Source: Muricomes sp049840515 | Lineage (GTDB): Bacteria > Bacillota > Clostridia > Lachnospirales > Lachnospiraceae | Length of the DNA stretch: 64,000 bases | Direction of reading: 5' to 3' | Assembly (NCBI GenBank): GCA_049840515.1 | Contig: JASGKW010000005.1 | Span: forward strand, 1-64,000 | Shown here: piece after piece, positions 1 through 8,601 of the stretch | Layout: every line of letters begins with the position of its first letter | How positions within the stretch are numbered: position 1 is the first letter of the stretch | Made by a program: the position numbers and the translations under genes | Notes under the pieces: model-generated | Databases searched by the model: none | Told to the model about the DNA's origin: nothing | The model's input: only the letters and a program-made list of their open reading frames with translations

Positions 1-257
1 TCGTTCAGTTACATATGCTAAGGTTAATCAGGAAACACGATAGAATCCGAACAGCACCTATAATTGCCAATGACGTGGTAGATGAGAACACGGAAAAGCT
101 GGAGGCAGGGCTCATTAATTTTCTTATCGGACAGGATGCGGAAATTCAGGGGAGTGAACCGCTCAGGCTGCTTTATCAGATACTGGTGGAGGATATTAAG
201 CCGAAAGAAGACCGGTATTATACGCCGGTAATCATAAAAAACCGGTATAATATTTAG
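1..257 (+). CDS. LacI-family transcriptional regulator, C-terminal fragment (cut by window edge)
   Basis: The frame is open from base 3, so the gene starts outside the window. The visible 80 or so residues are the end of the sugar-binding domain: IIANDVVDENTEKLEAG, then INFLIGQDAEIQG, ending in IIKNRYNI. This matches the end of the complete LacI regulator at 7334-8362 almost motif for motif. By analogy it would repress the ABC importer operon starting at 561, whose promoter carries a palindrome. The DNA-binding half is not visible, so the family call rests on this match. Confidence 0.8.
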   Translation, partial: VQLHMLRLIRKHDRIRTAPIIANDVVDENTEKLEAGLINFLIGQDAEIQGSEPLRLLYQILVEDIKPKEDRYYTPVIIKNRYNI

Positions 258-360
258 ATAATATAACCAAGATATAACCAAAATGTAAAGATTGCGGATA
301 AAATTAACATGTGAAATTAATTGAAAACAGTATAAATATACAATATGCATAAAAATATTT

Positions 361-414
361 AGTGCGAACGCCATAATCATCTAATATATATGGCGAATTC
401 GCACTATTTTTTTG
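361..414 (+). terminator. Rho-independent terminator of the upstream LacI gene
   Basis: Arms AGTGCGAACGCCAT (361-374) and ATGGCGAATTCGCACT (390-405) pair with a two-base bulge, followed by a run of seven T. It separates the regulator from the importer promoter. Confidence 0.8.
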
Positions 415-477
415 TCTATATTTTAGCAATGTGTAATTTTGGATAAAAATAAAGGTTAAAAATTGGTTAATGTGATA

Positions 478-507
478 TTGCGGGCACGTGCCCACTAATG
501 CTATTAT
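478..507 (+). promoter_or_regulatory. Importer promoter with embedded LacI-type operator
   Basis: TTGCGG (478-483), an 18-base spacer and TATTAT (502-507) form a sigma-A type promoter. The perfect 12-bp palindrome GGGCACGTGCCC (482-493) overlaps the -35 box and spacer, as expected for a repressor site. The rest of the 258-560 gap holds only the terminator, AT-rich DNA and the ribosome site AGGAGGA before 561. Confidence 0.65.
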
Positions 508-560
508 GGGTATATTCTGATAGGGAGCGTAAGTCAGAGTAAAGATAAGGAGGAGGAAAT

Positions 561-2076
561 ATGCCTGATAATAAGTATTTGTTGGAGATGGTTGACGTTG
601 TTAAAGAATTTCCAGGTGTTAAGGCGCTCGACGGCGTTAATCTGCAAATCAAGCCAGGTGAAGTACACGTTATCTGCGGTGAAAACGGGGCGGGTAAATC
701 GACTTTAATGAAAGTCATTAACGGAACCTACATCGCTGATGGCGGGAAAATGTTTTTCAAAGGTGAAGAAATCGGGCCCCATGATGTTCAGGAGACGATT
801 AAGATGGGTATCGCAATGATTTATCAAGAGTTGAACCCGGTACTTGAGATGACCATTGCCGAGAATATCTATCTGGGGCGGGAACCAGAAAAAGGAGGTT
901 TTGTTGACTATAAGAAAATGTATGATGATGCCCAGACGCTGCTGGATTCTCTGGATATCCCATACAGGGCTAAGATGAAAATGAGAGAGCTGTCTTTAGC
1001 AGGCCATCAGTTAATCGAGATTGCAAAAGCAATTTCAATGAATGCATCGCTGATCATTATGGATGAGCCTTCATCAGCAATCGGCGATGATGAGATTAAA
1101 ATTCTGTTTGAGCAGATTTTCTCACTAAAGAAAAAGGGCGTTGGCATTTCTTATATCACTCACAAGATGGACGAGATTTTCCAGATTGCCGATACAATCA
1201 CAGTTATCCGTGACGGAAAGTGGATAACAACCGGGCCGGCCAGCGAGTTTACTCCGGATTTACTGATTAAGCACATGGTTGGCCGTGAAATCAGCAATGT
1301 CTTTCCGAAGGATACCAGCATTGAAGTAGGCGAGGTTGTCTTTAAAGTAGAGCATCTGACTCAGGAAAAAGGGGATGGCGGACGTTTTCATGACATTAAC
1401 TTTGAAGTCAGAAAGGGTGAGATTGTGGGGTTTGCCGGACTTGTGGGTGCCGGGCGAAGTGAAGTGATGAGAGCAGTCTTTGGACTTGACCCTTCTGACC
1501 TCAGGAGATATCTATCTTGAAGACAAAAAGTTAAATATCAAATCTACCGAAGATGCGGTAAAAGCGGGGATTGCAATGATTAACGAAGACCGCCGCGGCT
1601 ATGGTCTGGTTCTGGGACGGAGTATTTCTGACAACGTTGCGCTGGTCAATCTGGATAAGTACACTCATAAGAGTTTTGTGAATGACAGGGAGATTGCCAA
1701 AGATACAAATGAAATGATGGAAATGCTGAAAATTAAAGCCAAGGATAAGGATGTGATTGTGGGAAATCTATCGGGCGGAAATCAGCAGAAGGTTGTTCTG
1801 GCTAAATGGCTGGTGGGCAACGTAAAGCTTTTGATTCTGGACGAACCAACGCGGGGAATTGATGTAGGAGCAAAGTCAGAAATTCATAAGCTGATGTGTG
1901 AGTTTGCCCGCAGAGGAATGGCAATCATTATGATTTCTTCAGAGTTACCTGAAATACTGGGTATGTCAGACCGGGTCTATGTTATGCAGGAGGGCCACAT
2001 CAGCGGCTGCCTGAACAGGGATGAACTGACACAAGAAAGAACAATGGAATTGGCTACAAAAGGGAGGGAAAGCTAG
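561..2076 (+). pseudogene. Ribose/inositol-type ABC importer ATPase (RbsA/MglA family), frameshifted
   Basis: Energises uptake of a monosaccharide or cyclitol together with the permease and binding protein just downstream. The first half (561 to about 1490) has Walker A GENGAGKST at residues 40-48 and Walker B LIIMDEPSSA. The second half has the degenerate GLVGAGRSE loop, signature LSGGNQQK and Walker B LLILDEPTRG. The halves lie in different frames. The paralogue at 13453-14970 reads straight through here, and removing one T at 1493-1494 restores an FGLDP-LTSGDIYLED junction and a protein of about 505 residues, normal for the family. Frame 1 stops at 1518-1520. This is either a real disruption or a sequence error; the rest is well conserved, so error is likelier. 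The stop shares its last base with the permease start. Confidence 0.85.
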
Positions 2077-3065
2077 TGAGCAGAGAAAAAGAAAAGTTTA
2101 ATTTTGGAGCCTTTTATACAAGGTATGGAACATTTATGTTGCTGCTAGTGATTTTTATTTTGGCAATGGTAGGGGTTCCGAGCTTCCTGGGAAGAGAAAA
2201 CCTGACCAATATTTTAAGACAGATAGCGGTTGTTACGATACTGGCCTTTGGAGTACAGTTCGTAATTATCCTGGGACATATCAACGTTGCGCTGGGGTCG
2301 GAGATAGCACTGATTGGCTGTATTTCCTGCCTGGTAATGGTAAAGGTGCAGGATGCCTTAGGTCAGGGTCTTGGCCTGGTAGTGGCAATTTTAGCAGCCC
2401 TGGCAGTTGGAGTGGGAATTGGTGCTATAAATGGTTATATTATTACTCGTTTTAATATTCCGGCTTTCATTATGACTCTGGGTGTCACCGAGGTGGCCCG
2501 CGGTCTTGCGCTGATTATAACAGGAGGAAAACCAGTTTCCGGTATGGCGGAGTCATTTAAAGCACTGGGACAAAATTATGTTTTTGGTGTAATTCCAATT
2601 TCAGTCGTGATTACGGCTCTGGTATTTGTCATTGGCTGGGTTATTTTGAATCGAAATAAATTCGGCAGACATTTATATGCTGTGGGCGGAAATGTCCTGG
2701 CGGCTGAAGCCTCTGGAATCAAGTCTAAAATCGTTGTCAGAAAAGCTTTTATTATTGACGGTATCTGTGCCGCGATTGCCGGAATTCTCTTTATGAGCCG
2801 CCTGGGAACCGGACAGCCGTCGGCAGGTACTACATATGAATTCAAAGCGATTACAGCCTGCGTTGTAGGTGGAACTTCTCTGGCTGGTGGCTCTGGTTCT
2901 ATCGTGGGAACCCTGATTGGTTCAATCATCGTCGGTATTATTGAAAATGCACAGACCTTGTTAGGTATTGATGCATACTGGCAGCAGGTTGTCCGTGGCT
3001 TAATCATTCTGACTGCAGTAATTATAGACGTAGTTACCAAGCAGGCAGCGGCAAAAGCGAAATAA
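2076..3065 (+). CDS. Ribose-type ABC importer permease (RbsC family)
   Basis: 329 residues, very hydrophobic, with about eight to ten membrane segments, the usual size for BPD_transp_2 permeases. The conserved segment IPAFIMTLGVTEVARG and a glycine-rich loop near the C-terminus (ACVVGGTSLAGGSGS) are characteristic of RbsC/XylH/inositol permeases. It starts with GTG at 2076, sharing one base with the stop of the ATPase gene, so the two are translationally coupled. With the binding protein at 3119 it completes an importer. Substrate is inferred as an inositol isomer or derivative from the catabolic genes on either side; the sequence does not prove it. Confidence 0.9.
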   Translation: MSREKEKFNFGAFYTRYGTFMLLLVIFILAMVGVPSFLGRENLTNILRQIAVVTILAFGVQFVIILGHINVALGSEIALIGCISCLVMVKVQDALGQGLGLVVAILAALAVGVGIGAINGYIITRFNIPAFIMTLGVTEVARGLALIITGGKPVSGMAESFKALGQNYVFGVIPISVVITALVFVIGWVILNRNKFGRHLYAVGGNVLAAEASGIKSKIVVRKAFIIDGICAAIAGILFMSRLGTGQPSAGTTYEFKAITACVVGGTSLAGGSGSIVGTLIGSIIVGIIENAQTLLGIDAYWQQVVRGLIILTAVIIDVVTKQAAAKAK

Positions 3066-3118
3066 GAATAAGATGTCAAAATGACACTTATATAAAAATT
3101 CCTAAGGAGGGAAAAAGG

Positions 3119-4084
3119 ATGAAAAAATTAATATCAGTATTGTTGGTGGCAGTGATGGTGATGAGTATGTTGGTTGGCTGCGGCGGAAGCAGCAGCGACA
3201 AGAAAGCAGACACTGCTGACGAGGGCGGAAGCGACGGAAAGTATGTCATCGGTTATTGCAATGGAGCTGACTCAGATGTATTTATGTCAGCGAGAAAAGA
3301 AGCTTTCGTTGAGGCGTCAAAGGGTAACAGCAACATTGAAATCAGATTTGCGGATGCCAATAAGGATGTACAGAAGCAGTTGGCTGACGCCGATGCGTTT
3401 ATTTCTAAGAAGGTAGACTGCCTGATTCTTGTTCCAAATGATGCGGAAGCAATTGTACCGGCTGTTGAAGCAGCAAATGCGGCTGGTATCCCGGTAATTT
3501 GTCTTGGAATTAAAGCGGCTTCCGGCGACTATATCTTTGTTGGTTCTGAGAACTATGCTGCTGGTCAGATGCAGGGTGAGTATTTTGCTGAGAATTTACC
3601 AAAAGATGCTGAAATTTTATACCTTGCCGGAACCGCAGGAATGGACCATTCACGCGAGAGAAGAGAAGGCTTTGTAGCAGCACTTAAAGATGCAGGCCGC
3701 GATGATGTTAAGATTTTAGCTGATTTGGACGGCGATTATGATATGGCAAAGGCAATGCAGATTACAGAAGACTGGATTCAGAAATTCCCTAAATTTGATG
3801 GTATCTGTGCGGCTAACGACCAGATGGCTTTGGGCGCAGTTGAGGCATTGAAAGGTGCAAACAGACTGGACGGCGTTATGGTAACCGGAATTGACGGACT
3901 CAAAGAAGCTTATGAAGCAATTGAAAATGGTGAGATGGTTCAGACAATATTACAGGATGCACCTGCCCAGGCAGCAGCGGCTTACGGTGTAGTTGAAAAA
4001 CTGACAAAGGATGAAAGTGCAGATAAAGAAGTGCTGGTTCCTTTCGTTTCTGTAACAGCAGAGAATTTGGCAGATTATAAATAA
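3119..4084 (+). CDS. Sugar/cyclitol ABC importer substrate-binding lipoprotein
   Basis: 321 residues. A signal peptide with lipobox LVGC (Cys at about residue 20) is followed by a Ser/Gly/Asp-rich linker, so the protein is anchored outside the membrane by a lipid. The mature part is a type-1 periplasmic-binding fold of the RbsB/IbpA kind: VIGYCNGADSDVFM near the start, then ILVPNDAEAIVPAVEAANAAGIPVI typical of the hinge region, and DGICAANDQMALGAVEAL towards the end. The ribosome site AAGGAGG lies just before 3119. It belongs to the same operon as the ATPase and permease. The second binding protein at 12339 is only distantly similar, so the two importers probably differ in substrate. Confidence 0.9.
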   Translation: MKKLISVLLVAVMVMSMLVGCGGSSSDKKADTADEGGSDGKYVIGYCNGADSDVFMSARKEAFVEASKGNSNIEIRFADANKDVQKQLADADAFISKKVDCLILVPNDAEAIVPAVEAANAAGIPVICLGIKAASGDYIFVGSENYAAGQMQGEYFAENLPKDAEILYLAGTAGMDHSRERREGFVAALKDAGRDDVKILADLDGDYDMAKAMQITEDWIQKFPKFDGICAANDQMALGAVEALKGANRLDGVMVTGIDGLKEAYEAIENGEMVQTILQDAPAQAAAAYGVVEKLTKDESADKEVLVPFVSVTAENLADYK

Positions 4085-4090
4085 TTAGAA

Positions 4091-4193
4091 ACATCCGTGT
4101 CACTGGGCGGGAAAGAAGCCCGCCTAAGTTGACAGGATGTACTTTGCAACTAGGACTTGAAAGGACCAAGTCTAAGTAACATAAGCAGGAGGT
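4091..4193 (+). promoter_or_regulatory. Candidate cis-regulatory leader RNA, copy A (103 nt)
   Basis: A 103-nt stretch ending in the ribosome site of the next gene aligns without gaps to 21149-21251, with about 64 identical positions by my hand count. ACATCC (4091-4096) pairs with GGATGT (4135-4140) around hairpin GGCGGG/CCCGCC (4106-4111, 4119-4124). The next seven bases, ACTTTGC (4141-4147), can pair with GC-(AG)-GAGGT (4185-4193), hiding the Shine-Dalgarno sequence. A hairpin GACTTG/CAAGTC (4154-4159, 4167-4172) lies between. It sits inside an operon, between the binding protein and the dehydrogenase genes. I do not recognise it as a named riboswitch. Confidence 0.6.
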
Positions 4194-4200
4194 AAATTTG

Positions 4201-5217
4201 ATGGAAGAGAAGACATTAAGGGTTGGTGTTGTTGGCACCGGCGCGATTGGAAGAAGCCATATTGAGAGAATACAAAAAAAGCTTTCAGGGGCTAAAATAG
4301 TAGCGTGCGCTGACAAAAATATTGACTTTTGTAAAAACATAGCGGAGGGATATGGAATCAAGGCTTACAATACCGGTGAAGAAATGATTCATGCGGACGA
4401 TGTTGATGCGGTTATTGTAACCACTTTGGACCCTTATCATGAAGAAAATGTAATGGCATGCATCAAAGCAGGCAAATATGTTTTCTGTGAGAAACCATTA
4501 GCACCCGAGGCGGACGCTTGCAGGCGTATTATCGAGGCAGAAATGGCAGGCGGAAAGAAACTGGTGCAGGTGGGCTTTATGAGACGCTATGACCCTGGTT
4601 ACCGTCAACTAAAAGAAGCAATTGAAAACAGAACTTATGGCGAACCCTTGATGTTGCACTGCGCTCACCGGAATCCTTCTGTTCCAGATGATTATGATAC
4701 CCCAATGGCCGTGGAAAACTCCATGATTCACGAGATAGATGTGCTGCGCTGGCTGCTGAATGAAGATTATGCCACCGCTGAAGTGCGGTTTGCTAAGAAA
4801 ACCAGAAGAGCACACGAGAATCTTCAGGACCCTCAGATTATGATTCTGACCACCGAATCAGGAGTGCGCATTGACGTGGAAGCCTTTGTCAATACGGGGA
4901 ATTGTTATGATATCAAGTGTGAGGTTTGCTGTGAAGATGCTATTCTTAATCTTCCCAAACCAGCTACAATCGAAGTGTTAGAAAACGCTTTCAGAGGTAA
5001 TTCTGTTGACAAAGACTGGTCCACCAGATTTGTCGATGCCTACAATGTGGAGTTGCAGGAGTGGATTAATAGCTGCAAGGCGGGGCGCGTTGACGGCCCG
5101 AATGCCTGGGATGGTTATGTGGGACAGGTGACAGCGAAAGCTGCATCTATGGCTCGTGATACTCAGACAGTGGTTAACATTGAATATGAAGAAATGCCGG
5201 AGTTCTATAAAGGCTAG
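4201..5217 (+). CDS. Inositol 2-dehydrogenase-like oxidoreductase (GFO/IDH/MocA), Asp-to-Asn variant
   Basis: 338 residues. The N-terminal Rossmann fold has GTGAIGRSH (residues 12-20) for NAD(P), followed by FCEKPLAP with the catalytic Lys98 and GFMRRYDPGY, a motif seen in IolG proteins. IolG enzymes oxidise myo-inositol to 2-keto-myo-inositol. Their catalytic Asp-x3-His appears here as Asn173-x3-His177 (ENSMIHEID), whereas the paralogue at 8602 keeps Asp, so activity or substrate may differ. ATG 4201 is chosen because it lies eight bases from AGGAGG (4187-4192); the in-frame TTG at 4198 is too close. Translation may be controlled by the RNA element just upstream. Confidence 0.85.
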   Translation: MEEKTLRVGVVGTGAIGRSHIERIQKKLSGAKIVACADKNIDFCKNIAEGYGIKAYNTGEEMIHADDVDAVIVTTLDPYHEENVMACIKAGKYVFCEKPLAPEADACRRIIEAEMAGGKKLVQVGFMRRYDPGYRQLKEAIENRTYGEPLMLHCAHRNPSVPDDYDTPMAVENSMIHEIDVLRWLLNEDYATAEVRFAKKTRRAHENLQDPQIMILTTESGVRIDVEAFVNTGNCYDIKCEVCCEDAILNLPKPATIEVLENAFRGNSVDKDWSTRFVDAYNVELQEWINSCKAGRVDGPNAWDGYVGQVTAKAASMARDTQTVVNIEYEEMPEFYKG

Positions 5218-5230
5218 AAAAGGGGAAGCA

Positions 5231-6170
5231 ATGAAATTATCAATATGTACAGACGTATATGCTGATCTTTCTTATACACAGATGCTTGATAAAGTGAAAA
5301 GCTTAGGCATAGATGCGGTAGAAATGACCGCCGGCGGCTGGGGCGCAAGAAAGCACGTTAATACAAAAGAACTTCTTGAAAATCCTGATAAATTGAAGAG
5401 GTTTCAGGAAGAGCTGACAAAGAGAGACATGCAAATTGCAGCTCTGAATACTTCCTGCAATCAGTTATGGCCGTCAGAAACCGGAAAACAGTTTTCCGAT
5501 TCTATGTATGACTGCGCTGTGCTGGCAGGCAAATTAGGAGTCAAAAAAATTGTGTGCATGGCTGGCCTGCCGGCTGGCAGTGAAACGGACACCACTCCAA
5601 ACTGGATTGTCTCAACCACTTCATGGCCGGGCTTTATGGCCCCGGCGTATGAGTATCAATGGAAGGTGGCCATCGCCTGGTGGAACAGATTTTGCAGCCC
5701 ACTGCAAGAAAAACGGCGTTGAAAAAATTGCCATCGAAGAGTTCCCCGGAACCATGGTTTACAATGTGGATACCATGCGCAAATTAAGGGATGCGGTAGA
5801 CCCGATAGTAGGAATCAACCTGGACCCGTCCCATCTGATAGCCCTGGGCGCAGACCCCATTACTGCCGCCAGAGAATTAAAGGACTGCATTTTCCACGTA
5901 CATGGAAAAGACGTCCGTATTGAGCGGGGCATTGTGGAAAAGAATGGTTTGTTTGAACCAAAACCTGTGGAAGATACCGCCAGCCGTTCATGGAACTATG
6001 TGGCTGTAGGGTGCGGCGCTGATTTACAGTGGTGGAAAGAATTCTTCTCAGTCCTCAGCATGGGCGGCTATGATGATTATGTGTCGCTTGAGATGGAAGA
6101 TTTAACAATGTCTGTGGAGGCGGGGGTACTGACCTCAGTAGATGCCTTGAAGCAGACAATCAGTCAATAA
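5231..6170 (+). pseudogene. TIM-barrel sugar isomerase/epimerase, frameshifted
   Basis: The protein starts MKLSICTDVYADLSY at ATG 5231, behind the ribosome site AGGGGAAG. It is a xylose-isomerase-like TIM barrel, with VEMTAGGWGARKH early, CNQLWPSE mid-way, then IAIEEFPGTMVYN, GINLDPSHL and FHVHGKDVR, which carry the usual Glu, Asp/His and His metal ligands. The frame is lost near 5684-5690: removing one base there joins AIAWWN to DFAAHCKKNGVEK and gives about 312 residues, a normal length. Homologous genes commonly sit beside Gfo/Idh/MocA dehydrogenases in cyclitol clusters and act on keto-sugars. Exact substrate unknown. The second half is well conserved, so sequence error is possible. Confidence 0.8.
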
Positions 6171-6194
6171 AAATGTAAAGGGGGTTTACGAGCA

Positions 6195-7097
6195 ATGAAA
6201 ATAGCATTTGATGTGGATGTATTGGCAAAACAAATGGATATTAACCGGATGGTTCATCAAGTGGCAGATTGGGGATATAAATATATCGAGCAGTCACCCC
6301 ATCCCCGGATTAACCCTTTTTATAAGCACCCTTTGTTTTCCAGGGAATGTGAGGCAGAGTACCGGAAAGCTCTCAGGGAAACCGGAGTGGAGCTGTCCTC
6401 TCTGATTTGTGTCTACCGCTGGTCAGGGCCGACGGAGGAACAGAGACAGTTTGCTGTCGCTAATTGGAAACGATTAATGGAAATTGCCGCAGATATGGGG
6501 GTTAAGGTCATCAATACGGAGCTGTCTGGCGACCCTAATCAACAGGAAATCTGTAATGGCATGTGGTTTAAGTCTATGGAAGAGCTGCTGCCGATTGCGG
6601 AGAGGGAAGGTATCCGAATTGAAATCCAGTCTCACCCCTATGATTTCTGTGAACTTAATAATGAGTGCTGTGATTTGGTAAAATCTTTCCGTTCCGACAA
6701 TGTGAAATATGTGTTCGCCACAGCTCATGGTTTCTTCTATGACCAGGGCAAGGGTGAAATGCGCAAAATGCTGGAGTATGCCGGGGAGGACTTGTCCCAT
6801 GTTTTATTTGCAGATACCTTTAATCAGGAATTAGACTGCCGTTACATAGTAAATCCGCCCTGGCTCAACCGCCGCGGAGCTGCCGATGTAACCGTTCATC
6901 AGCATCTGACAATGGGAGAAGGCGATGTGAACTTCGACGAAATCTTTGCCACACTCAGAGATATGAACTTTAAGGACCGCAACTTTAAGGTGGGCGGGGA
7001 GTCGATTGCGGCAGTTTCCTATTTTGGATTCCCGGAGAAAATGGATAAATATGCACCGGAAGCCCGGGAGAGAATTGAAAAGGAATTGCTGGGTTAG
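6195..7097 (+). CDS. TIM-barrel isomerase-like protein, copy 1 (inositol cluster)
   Basis: 300 residues, starting MKIAFDVDVLAKQMD behind GGGGGTTTACGAGC. It is a xylose-isomerase/AP-endonuclease-2 type TIM barrel, with conserved polar segments NTELSGDPNQ, IEIQSHPYDF, FATAHGFFYD, LFADTFNQE and KVGGESIAAV at the strand ends where metal ligands sit in this fold. A nearly identical paralogue (around 90% by eye) lies at 11386-12288, so the gene was duplicated within the island. Position and fold recall IolH, a protein of unclear role in inositol operons. Probably an isomerase or epimerase of an inositol-derived keto compound; substrate not deducible from the sequence. Confidence 0.75.
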   Translation: MKIAFDVDVLAKQMDINRMVHQVADWGYKYIEQSPHPRINPFYKHPLFSRECEAEYRKALRETGVELSSLICVYRWSGPTEEQRQFAVANWKRLMEIAADMGVKVINTELSGDPNQQEICNGMWFKSMEELLPIAEREGIRIEIQSHPYDFCELNNECCDLVKSFRSDNVKYVFATAHGFFYDQGKGEMRKMLEYAGEDLSHVLFADTFNQELDCRYIVNPPWLNRRGAADVTVHQHLTMGEGDVNFDEIFATLRDMNFKDRNFKVGGESIAAVSYFGFPEKMDKYAPEARERIEKELLG

Positions 7098-7151
7098 TCC
7101 ATAGAGAATAGACAAAGAAATCCTGTCCGCTTTGGACAGCAAACAAATTAT

Positions 7152-7198
7152 AAAAAGTAATCGCCGATTCTGCTAAGGATAGAGGCGATTACTTTTTT
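7152..7198 (+). terminator. Rho-independent terminator ending module A
   Basis: Arms AAAAAGTAATCGCC (7152-7165) and GGCGATTACTTTTTT (7184-7198) form a long perfect stem with an A-run before and a T-run after, so it may work in both directions. Confidence 0.85.
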
Positions 7199-7265
7199 GT
7201 TAAGTCAGTAAAAAAATCACAGACGGAAAGAAAATTGTTTAATAAAATGAACAATAGGGGGATAA

Positions 7266-7295
7266 TTGGACAACCTCAAAAAAACATGTTAATAT
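7266..7295 (+). promoter_or_regulatory. Probable promoter of the LacI regulator at 7334
   Basis: TTGGAC (7266-7271), 18-base spacer, TAATAT (7290-7295). A short dyad ATTGTT/AACAAT (7234-7239, 7250-7255) lies just upstream and could be a regulator site. Confidence 0.45.
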
Positions 7296-7333
7296 GCAGA
7301 AAGAGAAAGAAGTTCTAACGAGGAGGGGTAATT

Positions 7334-8362
7334 ATGGCGGTGACACTTCAGCAGATAGCCGATGCGGCCGGGGTATCAAGAAGGACAGTCGACCGGGCCT
7401 TAAAGGACCAGGGGCGAGTCAGGCCGGAAGTGGCCGAAAAGATAAAAAAGCTGGCGGAAGAAATGGGATATCATCCCAACCAGGCCGGCAGGGCACTGGC
7501 ACTGGCCCGAAATCCCATTAAAGTCGGCGTGATTACTCAGTCCTCAGAAACCCCCTTTATGAAGGAAGTTTTAGTCGGGGTGAATGATGCCAGAAAAAGA
7601 GTGAGGCGCAACGGCGCCGATGTGGAGATTTGCCGGATTGACGGGGTGGATGCCCGTCAGGTGATTGCATGTATGGAGAAATTGAGGGACTCCGGTGTAA
7701 GGGGGCTGGCCATGGTTCCGGCGGAAGATGAGGGAATTAGGCTGGAGATTGACCGGCTTTCCGAGGAGGAGCATATTCCGGTGGTGACATTCAACTCAGA
7801 TGTATCGGACAGCAGCCGGATTTGTTTTGTGGGACAAAACAATAAAAAAGCCGGTCAGACGGCAGCAGGCTTGATGGCAGATTGCCTCAAGTCCCATGAA
7901 CAGATAGCAATTATTACCGGGTCTGCCGGAAACCCGGCACTTAACAGCCGGGTGAAAGGATTCAAAGAAACCTTAAGCGAGCTGCGCCCGGACTTAATTG
8001 TTAATCAAGTCTATTATATTGCCGATGATGAGCTTCAGGCTGAAGAAATCACTGTGAAATTATTAAATGAATTTCCTCAGACCAAAGGCATTTTTGTCAG
8101 CGCCCCAGCCGTATTGGGGGTTTGCCGTGCACTGCAGAAAAAGGGCGTTGAGAGAGAAATCACCGTGATTGCCAACGATGTTCTGGATGAGAATGTGAAA
8201 CTGCTGGAGGAGGGGACTATCAATTACCTGATTGGCCAGGAGGCATATGTCCAGGGCTATGAGGCGGTTATGATTCTGTACCGCTATTTGCTGGAGGACA
8301 GAAAACCAAAAAAAGAGTTAGAGTATACAGATATTATTATTAAGAACCGTTATAACATTTAG
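7334..8362 (+). CDS. LacI-family repressor of the iolG-iolI-iolE-importer operon
   Basis: 342 residues. Residues 1-55 are a LacI helix-turn-helix plus hinge helix: TLQQIADAAGVSRRTVDRAL, then GYHPNQAGRALA. The rest is a type-1 periplasmic-binding fold that would sense a sugar or cyclitol (KVGVITQSSETPFMKEV, VVTFNSDV, then FVGQNNKKAGQTAAGLM). The start ATG 7334 lies behind GAGGAGGGG. It sits directly upstream of the inositol operon at 8602, whose promoter holds a palindrome, so local repression relieved by a pathway compound is the likely role. C-terminal IIIKNRYNI is shared with the fragment at 1-257 and nearly with the regulator at 21261. Confidence 0.9.
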   Translation: MAVTLQQIADAAGVSRRTVDRALKDQGRVRPEVAEKIKKLAEEMGYHPNQAGRALALARNPIKVGVITQSSETPFMKEVLVGVNDARKRVRRNGADVEICRIDGVDARQVIACMEKLRDSGVRGLAMVPAEDEGIRLEIDRLSEEEHIPVVTFNSDVSDSSRICFVGQNNKKAGQTAAGLMADCLKSHEQIAIITGSAGNPALNSRVKGFKETLSELRPDLIVNQVYYIADDELQAEEITVKLLNEFPQTKGIFVSAPAVLGVCRALQKKGVEREITVIANDVLDENVKLLEEGTINYLIGQEAYVQGYEAVMILYRYLLEDRKPKKELEYTDIIIKNRYNI

Positions 8363-8380
8363 TGTGCTGGTTAAATAAAT

Positions 8381-8421
8381 AACAAGTCGGAAACAATTAC
8401 TGAAATCCGGCTTGTTTTTTT
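8381..8421 (+). terminator. Rho-independent terminator after LacI gene
   Basis: AACAAGTCGGA (8381-8391) pairs with TCCGGCTTGTT (8406 on), including one G-T pair, followed by a T-run to 8421. Confidence 0.8.
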
Positions 8422-8519
8422 GTCTAAAACTACTGAAAATATCAAAGAGATATTGTCTAATATTTATCAATTTGTAATTATAAACAAAAATGGATTGTGA
8501 AATATGTTCAAAAGATACA

Positions 8520-8548
8520 TTGCGCCCACGTGGGCAATATGCTAATAT
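8520..8548 (+). promoter_or_regulatory. Inositol operon promoter with embedded LacI-type operator
   Basis: TTGCGC (8520-8525), 17-base spacer, TAATAT (8543-8548). The perfect 12-bp palindrome GCCCACGTGGGC (8524-8535) fills the end of the -35 box and the spacer. The same CACGTG core occurs at the same position in the promoter at 478, behind another LacI gene. Confidence 0.7.
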
Positions 8549-8601
8549 GACAATACCTTAATAAAGGGCAACAAAATTATTATAAAATAAGGAGGAACAT
8601 T

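Noticed and set aside
1480..1520. Programmed frameshift in the ATPase gene
   Set aside because: No slippery heptamer with a downstream structure is visible, the paralogue needs no shift, and many unrelated genes in the window have similar one-base breaks.
2576..3079. Long open frame on the minus strand within the permease gene
   Set aside because: It lies entirely opposite a conserved permease gene, has no ribosome site and no family features.
4091..4193. Cobalamin riboswitch
   Set aside because: GTCACTG and GACAGGAT loosely recall parts of the cobalamin aptamer, but the 5' conserved half is missing and the neighbouring genes are not for cobalamin.
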